Notes: generated by a model from the sequence alone, not told the origin. A stretch of 64,000 bases of DNA from Cobetia marina (GCF_001720485.1 NZ_CP017114.1:1364001-1428000), one strand, 5' to 3'. Numbered from the stretch's first letter, positions 55,487-64,000 are shown. Numbers and translations: made by a program.

Positions 55487-55875
55487 CAACGTGTCCCGGT
55501 AGAGCCGGTAGTACCTGTCGTGCCGGTGGTACCGGTGGTGCCGGTCGTCCCGCCACCGACGGTGCCCGTGGCCGCGCCGGCCGCGATGCTGCCGCCGTTG
55601 GTGCTCGGGGTCACGCTGCCGGACGCGCTCTGGCTGGCCGTGCCGCTGCCAGCGGCGCTGCCGGTGGGAACGCTACCGGTCGTGCCAGTGGTACCGGTGG
55701 TGCCAGTCGTGCCGGTGGTGCCAGTCGTGCCGGTAGTACCAGTAGTTCCGGTGGTACCGGTCGTCCCCGTCGCAGCCTGCCCAGCGGCAGGTGCCTCCTC
55801 TTCCGCCATGGCGTTGCCTGCCAATAGCAGGGCACCGGACAGGCCGAGAATGGCGCCGATATGTGACTTGCGCAT
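55486..55875 (-). CDS. gfcA: GfcA-like threonine-glycine repeat protein
   Basis: A 129-residue exported protein: signal peptide (1-24, ending NAMAEEE) followed by low-complexity sequence. Residues about 36-67 are eleven consecutive GTT/TGT-type triplets, a Ser/Ala-rich middle follows, and about 109-127 are a second GTT block. E. coli GfcA is likewise a small Thr-rich secreted/inner-membrane protein at the head of the group 4 capsule operon, which is the basis for the name; sequence identity is mainly compositional. DNA repeats of 9 bp in two blocks (55675-55770 and about 55489-55551) make the gene prone to length change. First gene of gfcABCD. Confidence 0.75.
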   Translation of the reverse strand: MRKSHIGAILGLSGALLLAGNAMAEEEAPAAGQAATGTTGTTGTTGTTGTTGTTGTTGTTGTTGTTGSVPTGSAAGSGTASQSASGSVTPSTNGGSIAAGAATGTVGGGTTGTTGTTGTTGTTGSTGTR

Positions 55876-56199
55876 ATGAAGTCTCCTTGATGAGCATTGC
55901 CGGTCATCTGCCAGTCAGGGCGCTGCGATGACTGGGCTCGGTGATGGGTGGCCAAGGCCAGCGTCGTGCATGCCGGATGCCGTGCTGTCTCTGACCATCG
56001 GCAACACTGCTGCTGAGAGTTGCGTCGTGGTGTGCGTGAGCAAGCTCACGCCTGTTCCATGATGTGCAGGGCGCCGTCCCTGATACCGTCCGTAGCATCT
56101 TCCCTGGCGCAGCCTCGTCCTGAGGTGTTCCTGCCATGGCCGCATTCCCTGGCCACCGTATTGCTCGCTTTCGAGGTGATGACATCGCCGTCGTCATGA

Positions 56200-56219
56200 G
56201 AAATGTGCATGCACATTTC
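56200..56219. promoter_or_regulatory. Perfect 20-bp palindrome, operator candidate
   Basis: GAAATGTGCA followed immediately by its exact complement TGCACATTTC. It lies about 325 bp from the gfcA start and 940 bp from wza. Length and symmetry suit a dimeric regulator, but the protein is not known. Confidence 0.65.
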
Positions 56220-56581
56220 AGACGGACGCCTCTCTCTATCCCCCCGTGAAAGCGAGGCCCATGTTAACCAGAAAATGTCGGCTGTCTAGCGAGAGAGGTC
56301 GCGTCGATGTGGCGTTGATGGAAAGCGAAATATTTATGTAAAAAAGAGTAATCGTGGTGTGGATAAAAGCAGACATGCCTGTCGATCTTTCAGACACCGC
56401 GGGCGCTGGACTTGATCCGCATGGCTGCTGAAATTCTTGTGAAGGATGTGTCGATTTGCAGACGAACCCAGCGTTTCACTGTCTGTAATCGGCTACGTCG
56501 CCATGTGGCGGTTAGCGACACACGTCGTGCTGATGATGATACAAAGCAATGTTTTTATTGGATTTTTGTAACAGCGCTCGA

Positions 56582-56609
56582 TTGGCGAGCGGCGTGGATC
56601 AGGTAAAAT
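56582..56609 (+). promoter_or_regulatory. Promoter candidate for the wza operon
   Basis: TTGGCG (56582-56587), a 16-bp spacer and TAAAAT (56604-56609). If used, the mRNA has about a 545-nt leader before wza, beginning with a 7-bp hairpin ATGGAGT/ACTCCAT (56619-56638). Confidence 0.5.
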
Positions 56610-57159
56610 GCGCAACAGATGGAGTCTGGTCACTCCATTCTTGATGCCCATGAAGACGACGCAGCGGACAGTGCGATAAACGTTGCCATCACGTTGTAGA
56701 GCCTGTGCCGTCAGGTGGGTGTGGTGGGCACTGTCGATGGCGTGAATGTGTGCCTGTAAAAGGTATCATCGATGTGCAGCAGAGACGTGATTTTATGAGG
56801 AAGACTTCGTGTAAATCGAAGGATCCTCAATCACATTCATCGTCTTCATGGGCCAGCATTCGCGTGATTGCCCAAGGGAGTGTTCGCGCCATTGCCAGAC
56901 AGGCGCAAGCCGTCATGCAAGGGGCGGGACGCCAGCAGACGCAAGTACTCAAGCAAACCAAGACATGACACCAGCACGAGGGATCACCCTCGGCCCGAGG
57001 TCACCGTCGTTGCAACTGTCGTTGCACATGGGGCCATCGCGTTACGCAAGGCGAACCGAAGACGTTATCGAATTGGTCCCGGCGTCAGCGTGCGGCGGGA
57101 ATGATCGGGGCAGCCTCGCATCAATCGCTGCTCGGGTCTGTCGACTCAACGGACTTCAG

Positions 57160-58356
57160 ATGAAAAATGCACTGATCGCACGACTTCTGGGCGCCAGCTT
57201 GAGCCTCGGCGCCCTCACCGGACTGGCGGGCTGCGTCTTCGCGCCCGGTGGCGACATCGACTATGACACCTCGGCCGCGCCGGTGGATGACATCGTCGAT
57301 GTGGAGCCCATCACCTTCGGCTTGATCAAGGCCCAGGCGCGGGCGGATGCCCAGGCACGCCAGGCGGCTCGGGGTGACGGCACCCAGCGCGAGCTGGAGC
57401 AGGCGCTGACCCAGGAGCTCAACAGCAGCACCCGTGCGCAACTGGCGCCGGATTATCAGTACCACGTGGGGCCGGGCGACATTCTCAATATCGTCGTCTA
57501 TGACCACCCGGAGCTGTCGTTGCCCACGGGCTCCGAGCGCAGCGCCCAGGAAGCCGGCAACGTGGTGCATGCCGACGGCACGCTCTTCTATCCCTACATC
57601 GGCCGTGTCCAGGTCAGCGGCAAGACCCTGGACGAGATCCGTCGGGTGCTGGGCGAGCGCCTCCAGCCCTACCTCAACGAGCCGCAGATCGACGTCAAGG
57701 TGGCGGCCTTCCGCAGTCAGAAGGTGCGGATCAGCGGTGAGGTGGAGCAGCCTGGCGTGCAGCCCATCAATGATGTGCCGTTGAGTCTGCTCGATGCCAT
57801 CGCCGCTGCCGGCGGCATGACCGGAGACGCGGACTGGCACAACGTGGTGCTCAAGCGCAATGGCGAGGAGACCGTCATATCCCTCTATGAGCTGCTGGCA
57901 CAGCGCAATGCGGCGACCGGCGAGGCACGTGATCGGCTGCTCAAGGACGGTGATGTCCTGTATGTGCCGGATGTCGGGACCCGCAAGGTGTTCGTGATGG
58001 GTGAGGTCGACAAGTCGGTCAGCCTGCCGCTGGGCAGAAGCCCCATCTCGCTGACCGATGCCATCGCCCAGGCGGGCGGCATCAAGGAAGACTCCGCGGA
58101 TGCCTCCGGCATCTTCGTGGTACGGCGGGACCGGGAAGACCCCGAGAAGCTGGCCACCGTCTATCAGCTGGATGCTCGCAACACTACGGCCCTGATTCTG
58201 GGCGCCGACTTCGCGCTCAAGCCGCAGGATGTCGTCTATGTCACGGCCGCGCCGGTGTCGCGCTGGAACCGCGTGATCAGTCAGTTGCTGCCCACCGTGA
58301 GCTCCATCTACTACAGCACCGAAATCCAGGACAACCTCGATACCCTCGGCCAGTAA
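57160..58356 (+). CDS. wza: Wza/GfcE-type polysaccharide export lipoprotein
   Basis: Outer-membrane polysaccharide translocon of 398 residues. Signal peptide with lipobox LAGC (Cys25), the polysaccharide export domain beginning YHVGPGDILNIVVYDHPEL (about 103-190), and soluble ligand-binding beta-grasp repeats starting VRISGEVEQPGVQPIN and VFVMGEVDKSVSLPL. The C-terminus (WNRVISQLLPTVSSIYYS) is the amphipathic helix that spans the outer membrane in Wza. ATG at 57160 starts MKNALIARLLG; the frame is open far upstream without similarity. First gene of the rightward operon. Confidence 0.94.
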   Translation: MKNALIARLLGASLSLGALTGLAGCVFAPGGDIDYDTSAAPVDDIVDVEPITFGLIKAQARADAQARQAARGDGTQRELEQALTQELNSSTRAQLAPDYQYHVGPGDILNIVVYDHPELSLPTGSERSAQEAGNVVHADGTLFYPYIGRVQVSGKTLDEIRRVLGERLQPYLNEPQIDVKVAAFRSQKVRISGEVEQPGVQPINDVPLSLLDAIAAAGGMTGDADWHNVVLKRNGEETVISLYELLAQRNAATGEARDRLLKDGDVLYVPDVGTRKVFVMGEVDKSVSLPLGRSPISLTDAIAQAGGIKEDSADASGIFVVRRDREDPEKLATVYQLDARNTTALILGADFALKPQDVVYVTAAPVSRWNRVISQLLPTVSSIYYSTEIQDNLDTLGQ

Positions 58357-58426
58357 GGCGAGGGGTCGTCAAGGCGTCCCTGCCCGTCGCGATGCACGGG
58401 CAGGACACCAGGAGAGTGACTCAACG

Positions 58427-60775
58427 ATGTCGATTCGCAATGCCCATTCCTCCCGTCAGACGGGGGCCACCGAACCCGCAGCGGTACCGGCGCGCACCAG
58501 TCTCGATCTGGGCCGCATGCTGGGTCAGCTGTATGACAGCCGCCTGACGCTGGCGCTGATCACCGGCACCTTCACCGTGCTGGCGGTGCTCTATGCGCTG
58601 CTGGCGACGCCGATCTACAAGGCCGATGCGCTGGTGCAGGTCGAGGATGGTGGCAGCAACATGAATCCGCTGCGGGATGTCTCCAGCATGCTGCGGGGGG
58701 AGGCGCCGCCGTCGGAATCCGAGATCCAGATCATCACCTCGCGCCTGGTGCTGGGCGAGACCGTCAAGAAGGAGCAGCTGGATCTGGTGGTCAAGCCTTA
58801 CCAGTACCCGGTGATCGGGACCTTCCTGCGCAGCCACGAGGTGGAGCGCCCGAGCTGGCTGTCCGGTTCCAGCATGGTGTGGGCCGGCGAGTCACTGGAA
58901 GTGGCCAGCCTGGCCGTGCCCAAGGCCTGGGACAACGTCCCGCTGACGCTGGTGACGCTCGGCTCGGGTGAGCAGGGCCGCTATGAACTGCGCTACGACG
59001 GCAAGGTGCTCGGCACAGGCTCGGTGGGCAAGCGTGAGCGTTTCGAGGGGCCGCTGGGCGAGGTGAGTCTCGAGGTGACCTCGCTCACCGCGGGCGAGGG
59101 GGCCGAGTTCACCCTGATGCACCAGTCCACTCTGGAAGCCACCAATGCGCTGCGCGCGCGCTTCGCGGTGGCCGAGATGGGCAAGGAGACCGGCGTGCTG
59201 GGGCTGGCACTGGTGGGGGAAGACCCGCTGCGCACCCAGCAGGTGCTTGAACGCATCACCGAGACCTATCAGCAGCAGAACATCGACCGTCAATCGGCGG
59301 AAGCGGAGAAGTCGCTCGAATTCCTCAAGGAACAGGTGCCGACCGTCCGCAAGAAGCTGACCGAGGCCGAAGAGCGTCTCAATGCCTATCGCGGCAAGAG
59401 CGACAGCGTGAATCTGGATCTCGAGACCAAGTCGGTGCTCGAGCAGCTGGTGAACATCGACAACCAGCTCAACCAGACCCAGCTCGAGGAAGCGGAGCTC
59501 TCCGGCAAGTTCAACCCGAGTCACCCAAGCTACGTGGCACTGCGCAAGAAGCGCGCGGATCTTGAGCGCACGCGCAGTGAGCTCGAGAAGCAGGTGGGGG
59601 ATCTTCCGGACACCCAGCAGGAGATCCTGCGTCTGGAGCGTGAAGTCGAGGTCAATCAGCAGATCTACGTGCAGCTGCTCAACAAGACCCAGGAAATGAA
59701 CATCGCCCAGGCCAGCACCATCGGCAACATCCGCATCCTGGATGAGGCCGTGGCGCAGCCGCACCCGGTCAGCCCGCGCAAGGCGATGATCGTGGTGATC
59801 GCGACCCTGCTGGGCGCCATGTTGGGTGTGGTCTTCGTGCTGCTGCGCTCGCTGCTGCATCGTGGCATCGAGACACCGTCGGAGCTTTCCGATCTCGGCC
59901 TCAACGTGCATGCGACCCTGCCGCTCTCCGAGGAGCAGGCGCGCCTCAATCGTCGCCTGGCGCGAGGCATCAAGCGCTTCTCCTCCTTCAAGCTCGGCAA
60001 GGGCGCCACGGCGGCGGCCGGCAATGCCGCGCCTGGCCTGCTGGCGGTGCGCAATCCGGCGGACCTCTCCATCGAGGGTCTGCGGGGTCTGCGTACCAGC
60101 CTGCACTTCGCGATGATGGAAGCGCCCGACAACCGCCTGATGATCTGCGGCCCCAGCCCGGGCATCGGCAAGAGCTTCGTGTCCGCCAACCTGGCCGCCG
60201 TCTGTGCCCAGGCAGGCAACCGCGTGCTGGTGATCGATGCCGACATGCGCCGTGGTCACGTGCATCAGAGCATGGCGGGCCAACAGGTGGGCGCCGTGGC
60301 ACCGGGGCTGAGCGACTACCTGCTCGGCAAGGTGGAGCGCAGCGCCATCATCCGCAGCATCGCCGACGAGAGCCTGGCGGTGGTCGGCGAAGACGGTGAG
60401 ACACCGGACACCCTCTGCTACGTGGCTCGCGGCACCTCACCGAGCAATCCCTCCGAGTTGCTGCTGCAGGCGCGCTTCTCCGAGCTGCTCGAGTGGGCCA
60501 GCGAGAACTTCGACATGGTCATCGTGGATACGCCGCCGATCCTGGCGGTCACCGATGCAGCCATCGTCGGCAAGCTGTGCGGCGTCAGCGTGATGGTGAC
60601 GCGCTTCATGCACAACTCGCCCAAGGAAATCGAAGCGGCATTGGAGCGCTTCGCTTCCAGTGGCGTGAGCGTGGATGGCGCCATCCTCAACGCCGTCGAG
60701 CGCAAGGCGACCACGGCCTACAGCTACGGCTACAGCTATCACGACTACCAGTATCAGGGCGGCGCAAATACGTGA
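58427..60775 (+). CDS. wzc: Wzc/Etk-type tyrosine kinase, chain-length regulator
   Basis: A 782-residue inner-membrane bacterial tyrosine kinase that controls export and chain length. It has two membrane helices (about 43-62 and 447-470) around a periplasmic Wzz-type region with coiled coil (about 290-400), the PxxP-like PHPVSPRKAM before the second helix, and a cytoplasmic kinase: Walker A GPSPGIGKSF (about 575), Walker A' VLVIDADMRRG (about 599) and Walker B VIVDTPPI (about 695). The C-terminal Tyr cluster YSYGYSYHDYQYQ is the autophosphorylation tail. No Wzb/Etp phosphatase gene lies between wza and wzc (only 70 bp). Confidence 0.95.
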   Translation: MSIRNAHSSRQTGATEPAAVPARTSLDLGRMLGQLYDSRLTLALITGTFTVLAVLYALLATPIYKADALVQVEDGGSNMNPLRDVSSMLRGEAPPSESEIQIITSRLVLGETVKKEQLDLVVKPYQYPVIGTFLRSHEVERPSWLSGSSMVWAGESLEVASLAVPKAWDNVPLTLVTLGSGEQGRYELRYDGKVLGTGSVGKRERFEGPLGEVSLEVTSLTAGEGAEFTLMHQSTLEATNALRARFAVAEMGKETGVLGLALVGEDPLRTQQVLERITETYQQQNIDRQSAEAEKSLEFLKEQVPTVRKKLTEAEERLNAYRGKSDSVNLDLETKSVLEQLVNIDNQLNQTQLEEAELSGKFNPSHPSYVALRKKRADLERTRSELEKQVGDLPDTQQEILRLEREVEVNQQIYVQLLNKTQEMNIAQASTIGNIRILDEAVAQPHPVSPRKAMIVVIATLLGAMLGVVFVLLRSLLHRGIETPSELSDLGLNVHATLPLSEEQARLNRRLARGIKRFSSFKLGKGATAAAGNAAPGLLAVRNPADLSIEGLRGLRTSLHFAMMEAPDNRLMICGPSPGIGKSFVSANLAAVCAQAGNRVLVIDADMRRGHVHQSMAGQQVGAVAPGLSDYLLGKVERSAIIRSIADESLAVVGEDGETPDTLCYVARGTSPSNPSELLLQARFSELLEWASENFDMVIVDTPPILAVTDAAIVGKLCGVSVMVTRFMHNSPKEIEAALERFASSGVSVDGAILNAVERKATTAYSYGYSYHDYQYQGGANT

Positions 60776-61049
60776 GTGCTGACTTGCCATCCACGGCGAC
60801 GCCCCTATGTCTGATGACAGCTCGTCAACAGACACCCAGGCGGAAGACGACGTATCGCAAGACCCGGTGTCACTCGACACCACGTCACCGACACGGCGCG
60901 GCATGCCGGCCCGAAGGGCGCATGCGGCGTGATGAGAAGACAGCACGATTTGCGATAGACCGGTGCAGGCCGCAAGGGCGGCGGGAGACGGCACCGGGTG
61001 TGATGAACGGAAACACCACTCGAACGCAAACCAAGGGGGAGACAGGCAC

Positions 61050-62345
61050 ATGAACACGACGACAAATCCAGCGACGACCGGACTCGAGGGGCGTCAGCGA
61101 CATTCGCGCATGTACGAACGTCTGATGTTCAACTCGCTGTGTCAGGCGCTGGTGGGTCTGATTCTGGCGGTGGGTGTCCCGCTGTTGCTGATCAATGGCC
61201 TGCGCCCCTGGGTCAGCGAGATGCGCATGCACAGCGTCATCGCGGCCAGCGGTGGCTTCCTGCTCGCGCTGCAGGCGATCCGTCACATGTCGCGCTACCC
61301 CGGTGCCAAGGCATTCGCCTACGTGCTGCCGGCCATCACCATCAGCTATCTGCTGGCGATGAGCGTGCTGATCGCGCTGGATCTGCGCTTCAGCCGTATC
61401 GTGCTGGGCAGCTCCTGGCTCGCGGCGATGCTGATCTGCTCCATCGGCTTCTGGGCCGAGCAGCGCACCCGCATCCGCAAGCTGGCCGTGGTGCCGTTCG
61501 GTGACTATCGCAACCTGTTCACCACTCGTGGGGCGCGCTGGAACCTGATGCGCGCACCGGACCTGGGCCAGGAGCGCTACAACGGCGTGGTCGCGGATCT
61601 GGAAGCCGAGATGCCGGCCGAGTGGCAGCGTTTCCTGGCCAACTGCGTGCTCAACCGCATTCCGGTCTACGACGCCAGTGAAGTGCGCGAGTCGCTCACC
61701 GGTCGCGTGGAGCTGAACCAGGTGCGCGAGAACAGCTTCGGTCAGCTGGCACCCAACAGTGAATATGAGCTGTTCAAGCGTCTGTTCGACGTGCTGGCCG
61801 TGCTGGCGGTGGCCCCGTTCGTGCTGCCGATCTGCCTGGTGACTGCCGTGCTGATCCGTCTGGATTCGCCGGGTGGCGTGTTCTTCGTGCAGGAGCGTGT
61901 CGGTCAGGGCGGACGTCCGTATCGCATGTTCAAGTTCCGCAGCATGTGCCATGACAGCGAGAAGTCCGGTGCCCAGTTCGCCCAGGCCAACGACATGCGC
62001 GTGACCCGTATCGGCCGCGTGATCCGCAAGACCCGCATCGATGAGCTGCCGCAGTTCATCAACGTGCTCAAGGGCGAGATGAGCCTCATCGGTCCGCGTC
62101 CGGAGCAGGTCAAGTTCGTGAATGAATTCGCCGAACAGATTCCGTTCTACAACTACCGTCACGTGGTTCGTCCGGGCATCACCGGCTGGGCGCAGGTGAC
62201 CCAGGGGTACGCCTCCGACGCTGACGAGACGCGCGAGAAGCTCGAACACGACTTCTACTACATCAAGCGCTTCTCCGTGTGGCTGGATCTGTTGATCGTC
62301 GGTCGTACCATCAAGACCATGCTGACCGGTTTCGGGGCACGCTGA
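61050..62345 (+). CDS. Polyprenyl-phosphate sugar phosphotransferase (WbaP/WcaJ type)
   Basis: This 431-residue membrane enzyme should start repeat-unit assembly by moving a hexose phosphate to undecaprenyl phosphate. It has four N-terminal helices (about 30-140), a short cytoplasmic linker, and the sugar transferase domain from about 243: a membrane re-entrant helix (KRLFDVLAVLAVAPFVL), FFVQERVGQGGRPYRMFKFRSM, DELPQFINVLKGEMSLIGPRPE and PGITGWAQV. ATG at 61050 follows AAGGGGG at 61033. Sugar specificity (glucose or galactose) cannot be read. A gap of 274 bp separates it from wzc. Confidence 0.93.
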   Translation: MNTTTNPATTGLEGRQRHSRMYERLMFNSLCQALVGLILAVGVPLLLINGLRPWVSEMRMHSVIAASGGFLLALQAIRHMSRYPGAKAFAYVLPAITISYLLAMSVLIALDLRFSRIVLGSSWLAAMLICSIGFWAEQRTRIRKLAVVPFGDYRNLFTTRGARWNLMRAPDLGQERYNGVVADLEAEMPAEWQRFLANCVLNRIPVYDASEVRESLTGRVELNQVRENSFGQLAPNSEYELFKRLFDVLAVLAVAPFVLPICLVTAVLIRLDSPGGVFFVQERVGQGGRPYRMFKFRSMCHDSEKSGAQFAQANDMRVTRIGRVIRKTRIDELPQFINVLKGEMSLIGPRPEQVKFVNEFAEQIPFYNYRHVVRPGITGWAQVTQGYASDADETREKLEHDFYYIKRFSVWLDLLIVGRTIKTMLTGFGAR

Positions 62346-62347
62346 GC

Positions 62348-63415
62348 ATGCTGACCGTCAGTGGCTATTACGTCGGCTTCATGGCCCTGCTGGTGGCAGT
62401 TCTGCCACTGGCGGCCAGCGAGCGCACCCGCATGGTGGGTGCCTGGCTGGGTGGCGGGCTGTGTCTGGCGTTCATGGCATTGCGTTACGACGCAGGATAC
62501 GACTACTTCTCGTATCGCCAGATGGCCACCTGGCAGGTCGACCTGAGCTTCCTCGAACCCGCGCCGGCGGCACTGGCGCGCATGGCTCGGGCCTGGGGGG
62601 AACCGCAGCTGTTCTTCTTCATCACTGCCTTCCTCTATGTATCTTGCTTCGTCACCGCACTGGTGATGAGCCGCCGCAACCTGGCCTGGTGCCTGCTGTT
62701 CTTCGTCTGCCTGCCGCTGATCTATCTCTCGGCCTTCGGCTTCGTCAAGCAGCACGTGGCGATCGCCCTGTTCATGGTGGCGATGGCCTGTCTGGAGCGT
62801 GGCATGCGGCTGCCGGCGCTGGTGCTGATGCTCGTCGGCACCAGCTTCCACTACACCCTGGCGCTGTATCTGCCGTTGCTGGTGCTCTACCCGCTGCTGC
62901 GACGTGCCTATCCCTTCTGGGTCTATCTGGGGCTGCTGCCGCTGTGTTTCGTGGCAGGACCGCTGGCCAAGAGCGCACTCAGCGCGCTGGGGCTCTATGC
63001 CCACTACTTCGAGGATTTTTCCGGGGGCGGGCAGAAGCTCTATGTCATCTATCTGCTGATCTGCCTGGGGACGCTGGGACTCTGGAAGCATTTCCGCCTG
63101 TCACTGGACCCCTGGGCCTTCAATCTGATGTTCATCGGCGTGGCGCTCTACACCCTGTTCATCACCTATGGTGAGCACGTGGCCCGCGCCAGCTACTACT
63201 TCCTGCCGTTTGCCATCTTCGTCATCTGTGACGTCATCGAGCACTTCCGCGACAAGCTGCTGCCCAGTCTGATCAGCGGTGCGCTGATGATGGCGTTGTT
63301 CTTCATGTCGCTGAAGGTGGCGGCCGGCAATCAGGATCATGATTTCTTGAACAACTACCAATTCTATTTCTTGAGCGATGAAGCACTGGTGGTCGGCAAT
63401 GGAGGTCAGTCATGA
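62348..63415 (+). CDS. EpsG-type polysaccharide polymerase
   Basis: A 355-residue polytopic protein (about ten helices) of the EpsG family, a Wzy-like polymerase. The family signature is visible as ALRYDAGYDYFSYRQM (about 42-57) with FGFVKQHVAIALFMVAMACLERG and SFHYTLALYLPLLVLYP. ATG at 62348 begins 2 bp after the sugar transferase stop, so the genes are coupled. Role: joins repeat units on the periplasmic face after flipping. Confidence 0.87.
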   Translation: MLTVSGYYVGFMALLVAVLPLAASERTRMVGAWLGGGLCLAFMALRYDAGYDYFSYRQMATWQVDLSFLEPAPAALARMARAWGEPQLFFFITAFLYVSCFVTALVMSRRNLAWCLLFFVCLPLIYLSAFGFVKQHVAIALFMVAMACLERGMRLPALVLMLVGTSFHYTLALYLPLLVLYPLLRRAYPFWVYLGLLPLCFVAGPLAKSALSALGLYAHYFEDFSGGGQKLYVIYLLICLGTLGLWKHFRLSLDPWAFNLMFIGVALYTLFITYGEHVARASYYFLPFAIFVICDVIEHFRDKLLPSLISGALMMALFFMSLKVAAGNQDHDFLNNYQFYFLSDEALVVGNGGQS

Positions 63416-64000
63416 GCGAAGCGCTGATCTTCTCGCTGTTCAACCTGATGGCGCGTGGCCTGTCGTCCGCGGCGGGCCTGCTGCTGGCGCGAGCCGTGGC
63501 GCCCGAGGCCTTCGGGGAATATGCCCTGGCTCTCAACTATGCGGTGTTGCTGGGCGTGCTGGCGCGCATGGGCGGCAACGAGGTGCTGCTGGTCACCGAA
63601 GATGGTGCCAGTGGCGCGGCGCTGCGCCGCTGGATGGGCGTCGGCATCGGCCTCTACGCCTTGCTGTCCATCGCCTTCGCCGTGGGCATCGCGCCGCTGC
63701 TGGGGCTGTCTGCCTTCATTTTCGCCTTCTGTGCCCTGCGCGCCGGGGCGGAGCAGGTCGGCCTGCAGATGGTCAATTCGCGCCTGCAGCGTCAGGAGCG
63801 CCTGGGGCGCGTCAATCTGATGACGGTGCTGATCTCGCTGGCGGTGGCGATCGCGGTCGCCTGCGCGGCAGGTCCGGCGCTCTATCATCAGGGCGTCGCG
63901 CTGCTGACCGGCGCCGAATTCAGCGCCGAGCTGACCACGCCGTCCGGCATGTTCGGCCTGGCACCGGTGGCCACCTTCGTGATGGTCGGTGCCCTCGCGC
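63412..64000 (+). CDS. Wzx-type polysaccharide flippase, N-terminal part
   Basis: An open frame begins with ATG at 63412, overlapping the EpsG stop by 4 bp (ATGA), and runs off the right edge after about 196 codons. It starts SEALIFSLFNLMARGLSSAAGLLLARAVAPEAFGEYALALNY, the MOP/Wzx pattern in which a first helix with Gly-rich turn is followed by a conserved APxxFGxYAL. At least five hydrophobic segments are present. It should flip lipid-linked repeat units made by the preceding enzymes. Confidence 0.88.
   Translation, partial: MSEALIFSLFNLMARGLSSAAGLLLARAVAPEAFGEYALALNYAVLLGVLARMGGNEVLLVTEDGASGAALRRWMGVGIGLYALLSIAFAVGIAPLLGLSAFIFAFCALRAGAEQVGLQMVNSRLQRQERLGRVNLMTVLISLAVAIAVACAAGPALYHQGVALLTGAEFSAELTTPSGMFGLAPVATFVMVGALA

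Larger units (their letters stand above)
55876..57159. other. Divergent control region of the exopolysaccharide locus
   Basis: These 1,284 bp separate gfcABCD (leftward) from wza (rightward). They are more AT-rich than their flanks between 56.2 and 56.9 kb. They contain a perfect 20-bp palindrome (56200-56219), a + strand promoter candidate (56582-56609), a small hairpin (56619-56638), and several short frames without a supported product. No JUMPstart/ops element (GGCGGTAGC) was found; a near match at 56508 (GGCGGTTAGC) has an extra T. Confidence 0.6.

Noticed and set aside
55489..55875. Frame opposite gfcA encoding Val/Pro repeats
   Set aside because: It is the antisense reading of the same 9-bp repeats; the gfcA strand has a signal peptide and overlapping operon partners.
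56508..56520. Possible ops/JUMPstart element GGCGGTTAGC
   Set aside because: It has an extra T relative to GGCGGTAGC and lies upstream of the best promoter, so it would not be in the wza mRNA.
56795..56968. A 57-codon basic frame in the wza leader
   Set aside because: Weak ribosome-binding site and no similarity; retained only as a possible leader peptide, not supported as a gene.
58892..60283. A 463-codon frame antisense to wzc, and similar frames opposite other large genes
   Set aside because: Same cause: open frames opposite GC-rich genes without independent evidence.

Overview
This 64 kb window looks like chromosome of a GC-rich gammaproteobacterium, most likely a marine member of the Halomonadaceae (Cobetia/Halomonas type). 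That placement is inferred from protein recollection and gene order: parE-parC-serB, epmB<->efp-epmA, rhdA-psd, rsxABCDGE-nth, purM-purN divergent from an AI-2E permease-hda pair, and GfcABCD divergent from Wza/Wzc. Almost every gene is intact, with strong GC third-position bias; many long antisense reading frames are shadows of that bias.

Layout. 1-5 kb: topoisomerase IV (parE C-terminus, parC), serB and a small TIGR02647-type protein. 5-13 kb: an isomerase-family protein, the elongation factor P module (epmB, efp, epmA), psd with rhodanese rhdA, and a purine permease. 13-24 kb: a small membrane protein, a PAS-PAS-GGDEF-EAL protein, nth and the complete rsxABCDGE electron-transport operon, with a repeat-extended RsxC. 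24-38 kb: DUF3465 protein, metG, TerB-like protein, SleB-type lipoprotein hydrolase, an RsuA-like protein lacking the catalytic Asp, apbC/mrp, dcd, a GDSL-esterase autotransporter, purN/purM, AI-2E permease, hda and a PsiE-like protein.

38.2-40.3 kb is the one clearly foreign block: an AT-rich islet of about 1.9 kb inserted exactly at the start codon of yjbQ. It is flanked by a 94-bp direct repeat (91/94 identical) consisting of the first 94 nt of yjbQ. The islet rebuilds a complete yjbQ on one side and leaves a displaced 40-codon yjbQ stub with the native upstream region on the other. It carries two unrecognised membrane-associated proteins facing each other plus two small reading frames, and no recognisable integrase. 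It is the best candidate here for an undescribed system.

40.5-51 kb: LysR regulator, TonB-dependent receptor behind a Fur-like site, flavodoxin, small membrane protein, ppnN, YfcL-like protein, a second LysR regulator, acetyl-CoA hydrolase/CoA-transferase and a YkgJ-type protein. 51-64 kb: an exopolysaccharide/capsule locus. gfcABCD (yjbEFGH) runs leftward; wza, wzc, a polyprenyl-phosphate sugar transferase, an EpsG-type polymerase and a truncated flippase run rightward. The 1.28 kb divergent control region holds a perfect 20-bp palindrome.

Several intergenic regions contain short tandem repeats with 13-14 bp units, and a G-quadruplex-type repeat lies just downstream of the GGDEF-EAL gene. 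No tRNA, rRNA, CRISPR array or intact insertion sequence was seen.
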